Part shown: piece after piece, positions 53,101 to 64,000 of the stretch
Position numbering within the stretch: the stretch's first letter is position 1
Layout of the letters: the number at the start of each line of letters is the position of its first letter
Notes under the pieces: model-generated
What the model saw: the letters and a program-made list of their open reading frames with translations, nothing else
Database searches by the model: none
Told to the model about the DNA's origin: nothing
DNA from: Aptenodytes patagonicus
Lineage: Eukaryota; Chordata; Aves; Sphenisciformes; Spheniscidae
DNA: 64,000 nt
Assembly (NCBI RefSeq): GCF_965638725.1
Contig: NC_134955.1
Span: forward strand, 70,468,732 to 70,532,731
Direction of reading: 5' to 3'
Translations under genes and position numbers: made by a program

Positions 53101-56003
53101 CACGAAATCGCCTCCCCAGGCTGCGCAGGGGTGGCTGGGTTGTGCCAAGCTGGTGCAGAGCCCAGTGAGCTCTCATCACCCCTCGCCGTGGGGACATGCA
53201 AGGCTGCCGGGGCCACCGTGCCCTCACCGAAAACTCACCTGGGCTGTAGGGCAGGTCTGGCCCCAGGCAGGTACCATGCACCCGATGCTCTTCTCATTTG
53301 GGGATTGTATTTTTCTTGCTGGTTTTATGGGCTCCCCAGTGCCTCCTCCCTCAGCCCATGCAGACTCATCCGGGGTAAGTTTTTGGGGCTGCCTGCTGGT
53401 ACGGCACTGAGAGAGGGTGACCCCAATGCTCTGGCAGCACGGGTGCTCGGGGACACGTTGGGAGGTGGCATTTAGCTCTCTGCGCTGTCTAACTGGGGAA
53501 ACTGGTTCTGGTGGTGTGGAAGTAGGGTCGGGTGCTGGAGAGGTCTCTGGGGGGCAGGAGGTGGCTGACCCTGAAGATAAGAGGCTCAAAAATGCCTGGG
53601 AAGCTCTGTGGGTCGGAGTCACCTTTGCTGCAGGCTCAGCTGTGAGTTTTGGGGCTGCCGGGGTGTACGGCCGGGGCGTGCAGGGCTCTCCTGATGCCGG
53701 TACCTGGCAGTAGCTGCTGTCAAGCCCCGTGTGTGCTGAACTGTGGGTGCAGGTGGGAAATGGGGTTGCCAGCGTGAGAACTGGGAAACTAGTTTGCTGT
53801 TGCTGCTTTCCTTCTGCTTGCAGGCACCTGAGTTTTTTGGGTGCTGACTCCTCCTCTGTGCCCTGGGTTGAATGCAATGCGTCTGCACCCTCGCTCCTCC
53901 CTGCAGCGCTTGGGTGCTTTGCTAAAGCAGCTCAAGAGGCATCTGAGGGGGCGGAAAAAACCAGGGGTCACCGAGAGTGTGAGGCTCAGGTAGAGCGATG
54001 TGGGGATGGGGAGGGATTGTGTCCGCCCTCTCTCGAGGTCTGGCGATTCTGCTGTCCTTGCCCATGTCAACGCAGGAGGAAGGACAGCCGGGCCGGGCTA
54101 TTTCTGTCCCGTGGACCCTGCGTGCCGCTTGGCACCAGCCCTGCATCCCTCAACAGGCGCGGGAGCCCGGTACTGCTCTGCATTGGCATCCGCCCCTGTG
54201 GCCAGCGAAATCAAGGACACGGCTGCTGCAGTGTCTGCCCCAGAGATTTCCCAGTTATCCAGCTGCGTTGGTGGGACAGGCTTTTCTGATTGCCCCTCTG
54301 CCGTGGGGCGCTTGTGCGAGCTGATGTGGTGGCTCACGATGCTCTTGAAGATCAGCGTGTTCCTCGAGGCTGCGGTGGTGGGCAGGGGGGTGCAATCAGG
54401 CTGCACCTTGCAGTCGGAGCAACTCTGCTTGTTCTGGGATGTCCACGAGCGCTGCCGGTGACACAGGCAGCTGCAGGAACCCTGCGATGCCAAGAGGGAG
54501 GAGGGGAGGTGGCTGCTCCGTAGCAGAGCTGGACAGTGAGGGGGTTTGGATAGGACCCCCTCCCCCCTCTTTGGGAAATCTGGCTGAGACAACCTGCAGC
54601 AGCGTGGGCAAAATTCACACGGAGACCTGGCTGGTGCTGGGTGATGGTCTGAGGCTGGCCGAGCGTACTGGGGTTGTGTCCTTGGGGCGCTGGGTCCCTG
54701 CAATGCCCTTTGCCACTTGATGTGCCCTGGCGATGACGGCTGCGGTGCCTATTGTGCCTGCCAGGGTGGTGGCACGTCCCCCGCGGTGGCCGTGCACACC
54801 GAGGCTGTGTTGTGGCACTGGGTTACACTGCTGCTGCCCCGAGGCGGCGGGGAGCCCCGCAGCCAGGCTGGGTAAGCAGCTGCCAGCCGAATCCTTCATT
54901 TCGAACAGGAAATTTCCCTCCCTGCTCCCCTGCCAAAACAGTTCCTGGGGCTGCGATGCTCTGGTTAGCAATGCGATGAGAGAGATGAAAAATTCCTGAC
55001 TTGGAGGGGAGGACGAAGCCCTTGGGCGAGTGGCAGGGAAACCGCCTGGGCTTTGTTTGCTGGTGCAGGAGACCAGATACATTTCAGCTGTCTCCATGCT
55101 GGGGTCAGCTCTGCTCCAGGGCTGGGTTTGCTGCCAGCCTAGCAGTGTCCCCTGTCAAACGCTTCTCTGCCTTCAGGTTTGACCTGAAGTACCTAAAGGA
55201 GAGCAGTGCAGTGAGTGCCGTGGGACTGGGCGGTGAGCCGGTGGGGACGCGTCCTCTGCAGGCACAGGGCACCGTGTGGCTTTGTGCCAGGGTTGTGGAG
55301 GAACGCAGAGATGCTGCACGCTGGCATCAACAGGGCTGACGGCACCCTGGCTCTCCCTGCACCCAGGCCAGCATAAAAAGGAGCATATTTGGCGCAGGGA
55401 TGCATTTTGTGTTCGTGGAGGAGGGTGTACACGGTGGCTGGCTGGCCTGAAGTGTTTGGGGTGGGGGGAGAGGCAGTGGTTGGGATCTCCTGCCTTCCCC
55501 TCTGCAGAGCAGAGCCCCATGCTTTGTTCCCTGCCACTGGTGAGCTGTTGCTGCTGGGATCGTTGTTTATCTTCTCGCTAAGGCGGGCAAAACATCACCT
55601 GCAACACCTGGGAACCAGGGGAGCTCAAGGGAACAATTTTCCCCTGCAGCACCTCAGCTGCTTCAGCTGAGCCAAATGAGCTGCTCGTGGAGCCAGTGCG
55701 AGGTGGCACGTAGGGACGTGCAACCCAGGGCTGCCCCAGCCACCCGGGCTGTCCCCACTCTGAGGGTTTGGCTCTGCAGGCTTTTTTTTCCCCTTGGTCT
55801 TTCTGCTGTGTGACTTCTGGCTTCACCCAGCGGTATGCGAGAGGCTGGAGGGGTGGTAGAGCACCAGGTTCACTTAATGTGAACAAAAACTGCAGCAAAC
55901 AGCCTCGTGGGCTGCCCCTGTACCAGCCCTTGGGGTTTTCACCTTTGCATGCCGTGCTGCGGGCGCTGTGGTCAACGCTCACTGGCCCCATCTCTCCCCG
56001 CAG
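49625..56003 (+). other. NIN: Probable NIN 5' intron
   Basis: 6.4 kb if the first exon ends at 49624. Contains AT-rich islands (about 50540-51000 and 52080-52400) that could be conserved non-coding elements. No coding signal or clear repeat seen; further 5' UTR exons could be hidden here. Confidence 0.5.
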
Positions 56004-56207
56004 GTGAGCGTGGCAGGCTATGGGATGGATGAAGCTGAGCAGGACCAGTATGAAGCTCGCCTCAAGGAGCTCTTCGACAGCTTCGACAGCACGGGCACGG
56101 GGTCCCTGGGGCAGGAAGAGCTCACTGACCTCTGCCACATGCTGCACCTGGAGGAGGTGGCCCCGGCATTGCAGCAGACCCTCCTCCAAGGCAACCTCCT
56201 AGGCAGG
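56004..56207 (+). CDS. NIN: NIN first coding exon (CDS from 56025)
   Basis: Acceptor ccccgcag at 56003, start codon 56025-56027, 61 codons to NLLGR, donor agg|gtaagg. 56004-56024 is 5' UTR. Confidence 0.94.
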
Positions 56208-59200
56208 GTAAGGCTGGGGCGATGGGGGGGGTCCAGGGCTTGGGAGCAAGGCAGTGCCGGGCAGCTGCTCCCGTGCATGTGGGAGGGTGATGAAAAAAGG
56301 CTGAATGTCTGTAATTTGTGAATATCCAACATCCCTGAGGCTCTGGGGCTGCAGGACTTGCAGTGTCTGTTGTTCTGTTGAGCAGGGTGGGTGCAGAGCA
56401 GCCTCCAAGAGGGGGATTAGTGATAATGGGGAAGGAGACTGCTTGCTGGTGTGTCTTCCCTGACTGGAGGCAGTCTGAAACTCTCGGAAACCACCACTTT
56501 ACGCTTAGCCTTGTGTGCTGGCATTGCACTGATGCAGGGTGTGTTTTCCCAGTGTCCAAGGCCGGACTGAGTGCCAGGTCCCTGACGCCCTTGCACCAGT
56601 GCTCGGCCGAGCGCGCTCCGGCTCGCACAGCACACATGCCCCCCAGCACCGGTTAGTGCTGCTTCTGGTCTGGGTCATCTCCCCGAACCAGCTCACCAGG
56701 TGCTTGCACAAACTCTGTGGTGCTTGGGGTACATGGAGACCTAAAGCCAGGGCTTGAGCCTGTGATTTACGTTGACTTAAGCTGTAGTTAAACTGGTGGG
56801 GCCGCGTGCAGTCATGCACGTTTCTCTGAAGTAGAGAATATTGTCCAACCCCAGCAGCTGCTGGCTGAGCTGCCTTTGTCCATGTTACCTGATGTTGGTG
56901 TCTATAGGCAGCTGTGGTTATCTATCACAGACCCACCTGGGATAGGTTTTTGGGGACAAATGTCTCCTTCCTTCTGCGGGGCTGCAGCGTCTCGCCAGCC
57001 TGTAGAGGGGAGCTGCAGCTGGTGAGCACACCATGCTTTCCAAAGCGATTTTTCAGTTGTGGTTGTACCTTTATAGAGTTAAATGCCAGGGTGTTGAGCA
57101 CAAGCTGCTCGCCCTTGGGGACCTTCATGTTCAGCGTGGATGTCCTTGTGCTCCTGCGCTACCTCCTTCCCAGCATGCTGTGCTCGGAGTGCATCGGATG
57201 CTTCCTTCAAAATCACCCTGAAATCCCATCACTGCTCATTAAAATCAGAAAACACAAAACAGGGCAGGCGGGGCTCTCAATAGACATGAGCTTAGCAGCC
57301 GTCCCGACTCCAATTTCCTATCAAACTGCAGTTTTCACATAACAAAATAATTCCTTAAACAAAACCTCCTCTTCCTCACCTGCCCTGGGGCCATAGCTCT
57401 TCCGCTGACAGCGAGCGGTGCTGGTGCGGGAGCACGGATGGATCCAGACGGAGGTTTCTGACCTTTGGAGCTGCAGCGTGGCATTTGGTTGAGCGCTGGA
57501 GACTCCGTGCTGCTCGGCCGTCTTGAGCTTCTGCCGCTCGGATGCTGTTATCCGGCTTTGCCGCTCGCAGGACGGTGGGATAGAGGGAAAGGAAGGGCAG
57601 TACTAAAGATGTGGTTGTCACAGCTGGTCAGGACTAAAGCAACAGCGCTCATCTCTGTGACCTGCTCAGAGTGGGTGAAAAGCAAAGTTAAATGCAGTAA
57701 ACGCTCAGCCCAACGGCACCAAAAAGCCCCTGCTAAAGCATCCCAAGTGCTGGGTCACGCTCGCCCTGTTCCGGCCAGGAGCTCCATCCCGGGGCGCGAG
57801 GCATCCTGAGGAGCGTTTTTATTTCATTCTGCCCCTTTGTCTTTGGGGACGGTTGTCACTTACAACCTGGAACTTGAATGTCAGAATAATCTTTTGTCTC
57901 CAGCGTTTGCTCATGTCTCCCCGGCATTTGTGCTCGTTAGCAGCAGCAATGGTCCATGGCTAAGTGTGAGCCTGATTTAATAGCTATCGAATCCTCTGGG
58001 TTTCCTAGGGAGCTCGCGGGGAGAACAGCAGCAAACACGTTGCTCCCCGAGCGCAGGCTTCTTGCACCTGCCCTGCCGGCTCCTTGCTGCAGATGGTCCC
58101 TCTCGGTGGTGGGAGCAGCCTTTGTTTGTCTGCACTTCCAGGGGCCGGGTTTTATGGGAGGGCACTGGCGAGGGGGGAGCGTTTTGTCTGCCGAGGGGCG
58201 ACTTGGCAGGGCCACGCGCTTGCTTTTGTGCTGGGGGCTCTGCTCTGGGGATGAATGTGGCGTGATGGGGCTGCTGGGGTGGACCGGGAGCTGAGCCGGC
58301 ATCCCGGTGAGGGGCTGCACGTGCTGCCTTCCCTGCCCTGCTCTGTGTGATGCTGTGGGGATTAAAGGGTACACGCTATCTCCGGGGTCCGGCGGGGGCG
58401 TGTAAATCCTGCCCTGGCTCACGGCAGAGCCAAACCATCCCAGAACAGCTTCTCTCACGCGACTGCGTGCGGAGGCGATGCTCGCAGCAATTCCTGGGAT
58501 TCCTGGGGAAGGCTGTTTCCTCGGGCCCCTTGCACTTGTCTGTGGGGCCGAGAGGATGCGTGCAGACGTGCCCTTCTCATCTGGCCTCCGAGAGGCAGTG
58601 CCTGTTAATTAGCAGCTAATGCGGAGTCGTGTCTTGGGGACAGTGCTCATGGGCCGTAGCGATGACTGCGGTTATATGGTTTGCAGGGACAGGGATAAGT
58701 CGGGCACCTCCGGACCCTGCCCAAGGACTGTCCTTCGCGGCTGTCCTGAAGCAGGGACGGGGAGTTCAGGTTTCACCCTGCCCTGCGCTATTGCATTAGC
58801 AAGCCCACAGCAAGGACACCGCAGCGTGGGGTTTCACTCGTCAGCTCCCTTCAATGCTTTGGCTGGTGACCTCTTGCATATATACTCCCTCTGAGCCTGC
58901 TGTGACGCTGCTCCTCTTAATGCGTGGTGGCTTTTTGCGTGCCAGACAGGAGACTCGGTTGCAAGGTTGCCCTGTTCCTATGTCTTCCCCACCTGACGTT
59001 TCCCTCTGCAACCTTCTGGCCACCACTGCTGGAAGGAGTCTGTAAGTAGGGACAGGGCTTTGGGAAGAGGACTCTACTCGAAGATGAAGGAGAGGGAGCT
59101 GGAAGGAGCCACCGATGCTCGTTTGCCCCAGGGAGACTGGGGTTGCAGACTGCTGCTTTGCATTGGAGGGACAAATAGCGAGAAGCAGCAGGTACCTTGG

Positions 59201-62200
59201 CACATGCACGCTCTCTTTCTAGTGCTAATAAGTCACAGCTTCATAGGAAACTTGCTTTAAAGCAGGCATCAAGATTTCTCAAAGGTGCTGGTGTTGCTTG
59301 GCAGCCAGCAGCTTGGTTGGTCCCTGATTACCGTGGGGAAGCTGGGCTGGGCTTGCTATGTCTGTATTGGCATATTAGTCTTGTTTGCCTCTGACTTACT
59401 TGTTCTGGCAAATTCTCCTCACCAGGGACTTGACGTGCCCCCAGCACTGTGCAGAGCCCTGGTCTTGCTGTGGGTTTGCAGGGACACATATACTGTCCCT
59501 GATCCACACCTCTGCATGGGCACGAACGGATGCCATGCCGTTGCCTCCCAAACTCTGCCGTGTTCAGGCTGGTTTGGATCAGCTCTCAAGTTGCTGTTTG
59601 AGGCCCCCCGTGAGCAGATGCACAAGTTGGTGCTTCCAAAATACCCCAAATTCAGCTGAGCACATTGAAAAGAGCATCAAACTTTCAATACCCCGACACT
59701 GGTTTGCTGCTGTATACTTACTGCCTTGCATTTGTAAAGTTTTTGGGTTGGCTTGAGTGTCTGGGGCTGTTTTCCAGAAGTGGACGGTGCTTTGTGCAAC
59801 GCTGCTGCAGTTAGCGCTCTCCTCCCCGGGGCTGTCCAGGCCCGACCTTTTGCTGGGAATATTCTCTAAGCAAAATTCAAAGGCTATTGATGCAGACTTG
59901 TGCCGGCCCACGTGGGCTGTCGTATCCCTGGAAGTGCCCCTTGCACCTGTGGGGAGCCTGCGGCCTCCCTAGCACGGGCTTTCCAGGCAGGAGTGTGACC
60001 TTCCATCACAACACGTGGGTGCTGGAGGTGTGCAGATACTGAGCACGCGCGTGTGGGGTGCTTCGTGATGTGGGCATTGCCTGCACCGTATCTCCTGGGG
60101 ATGCACGTCCCCCCCTGCATGCACACTGGCATTTAAATTGGATGGAGATATAGAGCGAGGACGTTGCTGAGGAGCCGTAGCAAAGGATCGCTTTCTTGAA
60201 AATGTGAGATATTGCGGCATTTGTGGCTTTGCTGTCCCACCAGCTGCCTTGCCTGGCTTGTACTTGAGCACGGCTCTAATTTTAACAGTTGCATTTCTCT
60301 ACGTACTCTGTGTACAGATGTGCATCCCAGGTCAAATGTGCGCCACAAACAGATACTGGTTTTCCTGGTTATCTGGTGTTAGGATGGGCCGGAGGTTTTC
60401 CTGAAGAAAAATATCCCCCCTCTGCCAGCTTGGGCTACATCTACAGAGTTGGGTGCTGCCGCTCAGAAGGCGTTGCGGGACCCCTCTGAGCCTGTGCAAG
60501 TGCTCGCTGTGTGTCTCTGCGCTGCTGATTTGCATTTTAAATTTTTAAATCCTGCTGCACGGCAGACCGCGGCGCTGGCATGGGGTGCTGGAGGATGGCC
60601 GCCTCCTGCTCCGCAGCCTAATCTTCCCCGGGTTCCTTTGGATGTGGTGGTCATGGTAAAATTGCTCTGTGGCCTCGACGCCGGAGCCATCTGTCCCGCA
60701 GGCAGCTGCAGCAGCGAGGGCTCAGCCCTGCTTCTTCATTCCTCCCCTTCGTTAGTGCTTCTTGGCAAACACAAGTTACAGGGCTCATTAGGCAGAGCAG
60801 GTTACGTGTCGGTGGTGCTCTCCGCACCTGCCCAGGCGGTTTTACTCTGCCCTCTCGTTTGGTGTGTTTGCAAGAGTGAGGCAAAGTGATTTTTATTTTC
60901 TTGCTGCCGTGAGGTCTCATCCGAACCCAGCCCCAGCACCCATCCGAGGGACCAGCTCTGTCTGTCCCTGTGGCTGTTGTCACCGTTCCCTTCCTGAGAA
61001 GATACCATGGGGAGAGGACCTGTTATTCGAACACCCTCATCTTTTATTCATCCTCATTTAGTCTAAATGTCAAGTTTTTTTAATCAGGCAAATTCTCCTA
61101 TCTCTGTAAACTGTCCTTTTGAAGTACACCAGCGTTTGGAAATGAATGGCAGCAATTAGTATTCAGATGAAGGCAGCCCTGACAAGTTTCTTTGCTGAAC
61201 ATATTTCTAACTGTTTAATTACTCAGGGAGCCTGCGTTTAAAACCGCAGGGGTGATGTGCACTGAGCTGGGGTGTGAGGTTCTCCCTTTCCCCAGGGGCC
61301 GGTGGCTGAGCCCCCAGCTCCGCTGTCGTCCCCTGCCTGCCGGGGAGCACGTTGCTCTTTTTCGGGCTGGTTCGACCCCGAGAACAAGCTGGCAAACTTC
61401 AGACCTGAACTTTGCCGCTCGTGCCTACCCCAGCGGCATTAAAATCCCCTCTGACTGCGGCTCCTGCCCTGCGTGCCGGATTTGCAGCCATCAGACCTGC
61501 CAGCAAGAGCAACCTCGGTGGGTTCTTTAAATACAAAGTCTCTTGTTCAATGCTAAAAATTCTCCTCAGATTTATTTAGCCAAAAGAAATTGTAGCAGCC
61601 AGCTCTGCCTCGCCGCTGACCCATGTCAAATAGCTTCCCCAGCTGTCCCCGGGCTTCCGTCCCCCCCACGGCTGGAATTGCTGACATTCCCCGGCGCGGC
61701 TGCGAAGGATGCTCTAGCCCCTTTGCAACGGTTCGTGGCGGTGAGGCAGGAGGCTTTCCAGGAAGATGCAGATGGAAGAGGGGAAAAAAAAACCAACCCA
61801 GTGATAGGATCATCCCTCCTTTTTTTTTCCCCCATAGCCATGCTCCAGACCTGGTATTTCCAGTCCAGCCCTCGCAGAGCTGCAGCAGGCGTGAGCCGGG
61901 GCAGGGCTGCCCTGGAAAGGGTGCGACTTTCTGCCATCCGCTTTGGAAAGTGTTTTCTGAAGCTTAATTAGGGCAGTGGAGCATTTCCGCAACCGAGTAT
62001 CTCATCAGGACTGGTACCTCGCTGTAGGAGCCATCAACCCTGGCCAGGTCATCTCAAGTGATGGAGATGCTCCCTGGCCCTCTGGATACATTATTTCAGC
62101 TTCTTGCTTGATGGAAAACCCCAACTAATGCACTAAAACCCCAACTAATGCACTAAAGCAGTGGCTTTGGGTCATTGTGATAACAATCATTTTTTTTTAC

Positions 62201-62524
62201 ATGTTCAGGGACACTGGCTGTGTCTTCGTGTTGCTTGCTGTCATTTCTCCAGGCCCCAAAACTGAACGAGCCGAGGTTCATCCGTGCCCCTTGCCGAGGC
62301 GCTCAGCAGGCACAGGCATGCTCTCAGCTCAGCGTGGAGGTCTGAGAGATTTGCTTTGCTGCTCATCTTCCTGCTGGATTATTGGCCTGATATTTAATTA
62401 TCCGCACCAGCCTGATTTCCTCCTTTCTTCCTTTTTCCACAGGTCCACTTTGACCAATTTAAAGAAGCACTTATCCTCATCTTATCCAGAACCCTCTCAA
62501 ATGAAGAGCACTTCCAAGAAACAG
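56004..62524 (+). CDS. NIN: NIN (ninein), 5' end of gene, partial
   Basis: Centrosomal scaffold that anchors microtubule minus ends at the mother centriole. Only the N-terminus is in the window: exon 56004-56207 with start ATG 56025-56027, then exon 62443-62524, about 88 residues of a protein of some 2,000. It begins MDEAEQDQYEARLKELFDSF, nearly the same as mammalian ninein. An EF-hand-like loop spans residues 21-32 (DSTGTGSLGQEE) with acidic ends, and QQTLLQGNLLGR VHFDQFKEAL forms the following helices. Seven in-frame codons precede the ATG in the exon, but the family start matches this ATG. Paralogue NINL is the alternative; the exact MDE start and the ABHD12B/PYGL neighbourhood favour NIN. 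The rest lies beyond 64000. Confidence 0.93.
56208..62442 (+). other. NIN: NIN intron between the first two coding exons
   Basis: 6.2 kb without recognisable exon, RNA gene or repeat. AT-rich patches lie near 57300-57360 and 61030-61260. A 21-bp sequence, aaccccaactaatgcactaa, is tandemly repeated twice at about 62117-62157. Confidence 0.7.
62443..62524 (+). CDS. NIN: NIN second coding exon
   Basis: VHFDQFKEALILILSRTLSN to HFQET plus one base. Acceptor ttccacag, donor g|gtacat. Confidence 0.95.
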
Positions 62525-64000
62525 GTACATACTAAAGTTCTCTAAAATAGTACATTTTCTTGGGCAAAGCAGATTTGGGTGGCTCTCACAGAGGATCTTA
62601 GAAGAGAAAGTGCTTTTTAGGTGCTGAGGTAAGTTCTTCTGCTTGGATGCCCAGACCTAGGGAGAAGGGAAAGTTAAGGTCTGTCGTGGAGCCTTGTACA
62701 AAAGCGTTTTCTGAGCTATTAGATATTTGTATCCCATTATCATGATCTAAATGCCCGGAGAGGCACGTGATGTCTGCATGTAGACAGCTAACAGCACTTC
62801 AGATGCTCAAGATGTCCCATGGCTGCTAAATGGGCTGAGGTCTCTCTATCCAACACCACTTCTGGCGGCCAGGGATGCTTTAGGAGCCCTCCAGCTGCAG
62901 CAGATGGTTATGGGCAGGCAATCAAATGGCTGCCTTAATGCTGCTGCATTTTCCCGGCTGGGGCTGGCACATCCCTTTGCCCTCCACTCGAGTGCTTCGG
63001 CTCCGAGGTGGTGCGACCGCAGCGCAGGCGCAGAAGCCCCAGCCTGGCAGGAGGGTTTCCGAGCTCTGCCTCAGGGGAGCCTCCACTCCGAGCTGAGCCG
63101 GCGGCAGCCGGTGCGCTCCCGCCGTGCCTCTCCGGGGGCCGGCGGTGGGATCTGTCTCGAGGGACAGCGGTGCCTCACCAAAACCCATGCTGGCTTTGGA
63201 TGCTACTCTGTTTTTGTGAAGGTTATAAGGGGAACCTCTCTGCAAGAGCTCCTGGAGATGAGCTGCTGGACACAGAAATACCCCTCCTGTCTGGTGTTGA
63301 TTTTTGTTTTTTAAAGTCCATTCTGTTTCCTTGCGTCTGAGATCAGCAGGATGAGCTCAGTCCCGTAGGAAGCTACTCCGAGGTGTCTGTATTTCTCCCA
63401 GGGGACATTCAGTCTGGCCCAAAGATGCTTCTGAAGAAGATGAGCCCTCTGACAAACCAGGTTGGGGCTGGTTGGAGAAAGCAGTGGGCGCTGCAAGTCC
63501 TTGCTATCCCGTTTTCTCCTTCCCTTTGTTTCAGCGTGCCTTTAAAAAGTGGCTTTTTAGACCCTCAGGAGGAAATAGGGTCACAGCTTTGGTGTGCCCC
63601 CCCCACCCCCCCAGCCCTCCCCACGCACAAGGGGCTGGTGGTGCTGGGAGCACTGGGGAGGTGTGGGGCCAGGGTGAGGGCTGAGCCCCTGCAGCTCCAG
63701 CTGGAGCGGGGGGGCTGAGGTCTGCCTGGTGTCACACCTGTATGTAAATCCCTAATCCTGCCTTTGGAGCAGCGGGAGCGTGAAATCCCCAAAGGAGAAA
63801 ACAGCTTAGCAAGGCGGGAGAGGGAAACTCCAGGTTTCCTCTCCTGGAGCATCGATCTCAGCTGGAGCATCCCGCACTCGAGAGCGCAGCCAGTTAGCAA
63901 AATGACAACTTTCCCCCTTAAATAGGCTGCAAAAACCGCAGGGCCCAAGAGATGCAATTGATGGATTTTTTTTTTTTCCCCCCACTCCTCGTTTCCAAAG
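62525..64000 (+). other. NIN: Start of the next NIN intron
   Basis: 1.48 kb to the window edge. I looked for the following ninein exon and did not find it, so it lies to the right. Confidence 0.75.

Noticed and set aside
53224-53877. 217-codon - strand frame in the NIN 5' intron
   Set aside because: No recognisable domain, no splice-supported neighbours, composition like surrounding intron.
63340-63465. Candidate third NIN coding exon
   Set aside because: The frame there does not resemble the ninein residues expected after HFQE, and phases do not fit.

Overview
The window is vertebrate nuclear DNA, almost certainly from a bird. Genes are split by GT-AG introns that are compact in the GC-rich half. 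The only recognisable interspersed repeats are CR1 LINE copies, two of them ending in the ATTCTATG-type 3' repeat typical of birds. There is no bacterial or viral gene organisation. One run of exactly 100 N (24638-24737) is an assembly gap.

Four protein-coding genes can be read. (1) TRIM9, + strand, the 3' half only (186-20197, seven coding exons: end of the coiled-coil/COS region, fibronectin III, SPRY), with a 3' UTR to a poly(A) signal at 21853. (2) PYGL, liver-type glycogen phosphorylase, + strand, complete: 20 coding exons from 25196 to 37726, 855 residues, colinear with the rabbit enzyme (+1) as far as the PLP lysine. (3) ABHD12B, - strand, a membrane-anchored serine hydrolase: 13 coding exons from 44377 down to 38316, 395 residues in my model. 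(4) NIN (ninein), + strand, the 5' end only: the start-codon exon (56004-56207) and one more coding exon (62443-62524), probably driven from a CpG-rich promoter near 49.5 kb. TRIM9, PYGL, ABHD12B and NIN are also neighbours on human 14q22 (from memory), so synteny supports the names.

Layout: 0-22 kb is TRIM9, with large, mostly featureless introns carrying one clear CR1, two old CR1-like fragments and a local direct duplication. 22-25.2 kb is intergenic, with a second CR1, a purine minisatellite, the gap and a second minisatellite. 25.2-37.9 kb is PYGL. PYGL and ABHD12B are tail to tail, with about 400 bp between their poly(A) signals. ABHD12B and NIN are head to head, 5 kb or more apart, and each 5' region is a CpG-rich block containing a minisatellite. 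49.6-64 kb is mostly NIN intron.

The four genes do not form one pathway: a neuronal ubiquitin ligase, a glycogen-degrading enzyme, a lipid-hydrolase-like protein and a centrosomal scaffold. I see no novel multi-gene system. The observations most worth checking are a putative TRIM9 short isoform made by intron read-through, a GC-AG intron in ABHD12B, a 37-bp G run nine bases inside an ABHD12B intron, an 11-copy 41-bp VNTR with Sp1-type boxes in the ABHD12B 5' region, and a hidden last exon of ABHD12B behind an apparent stop.
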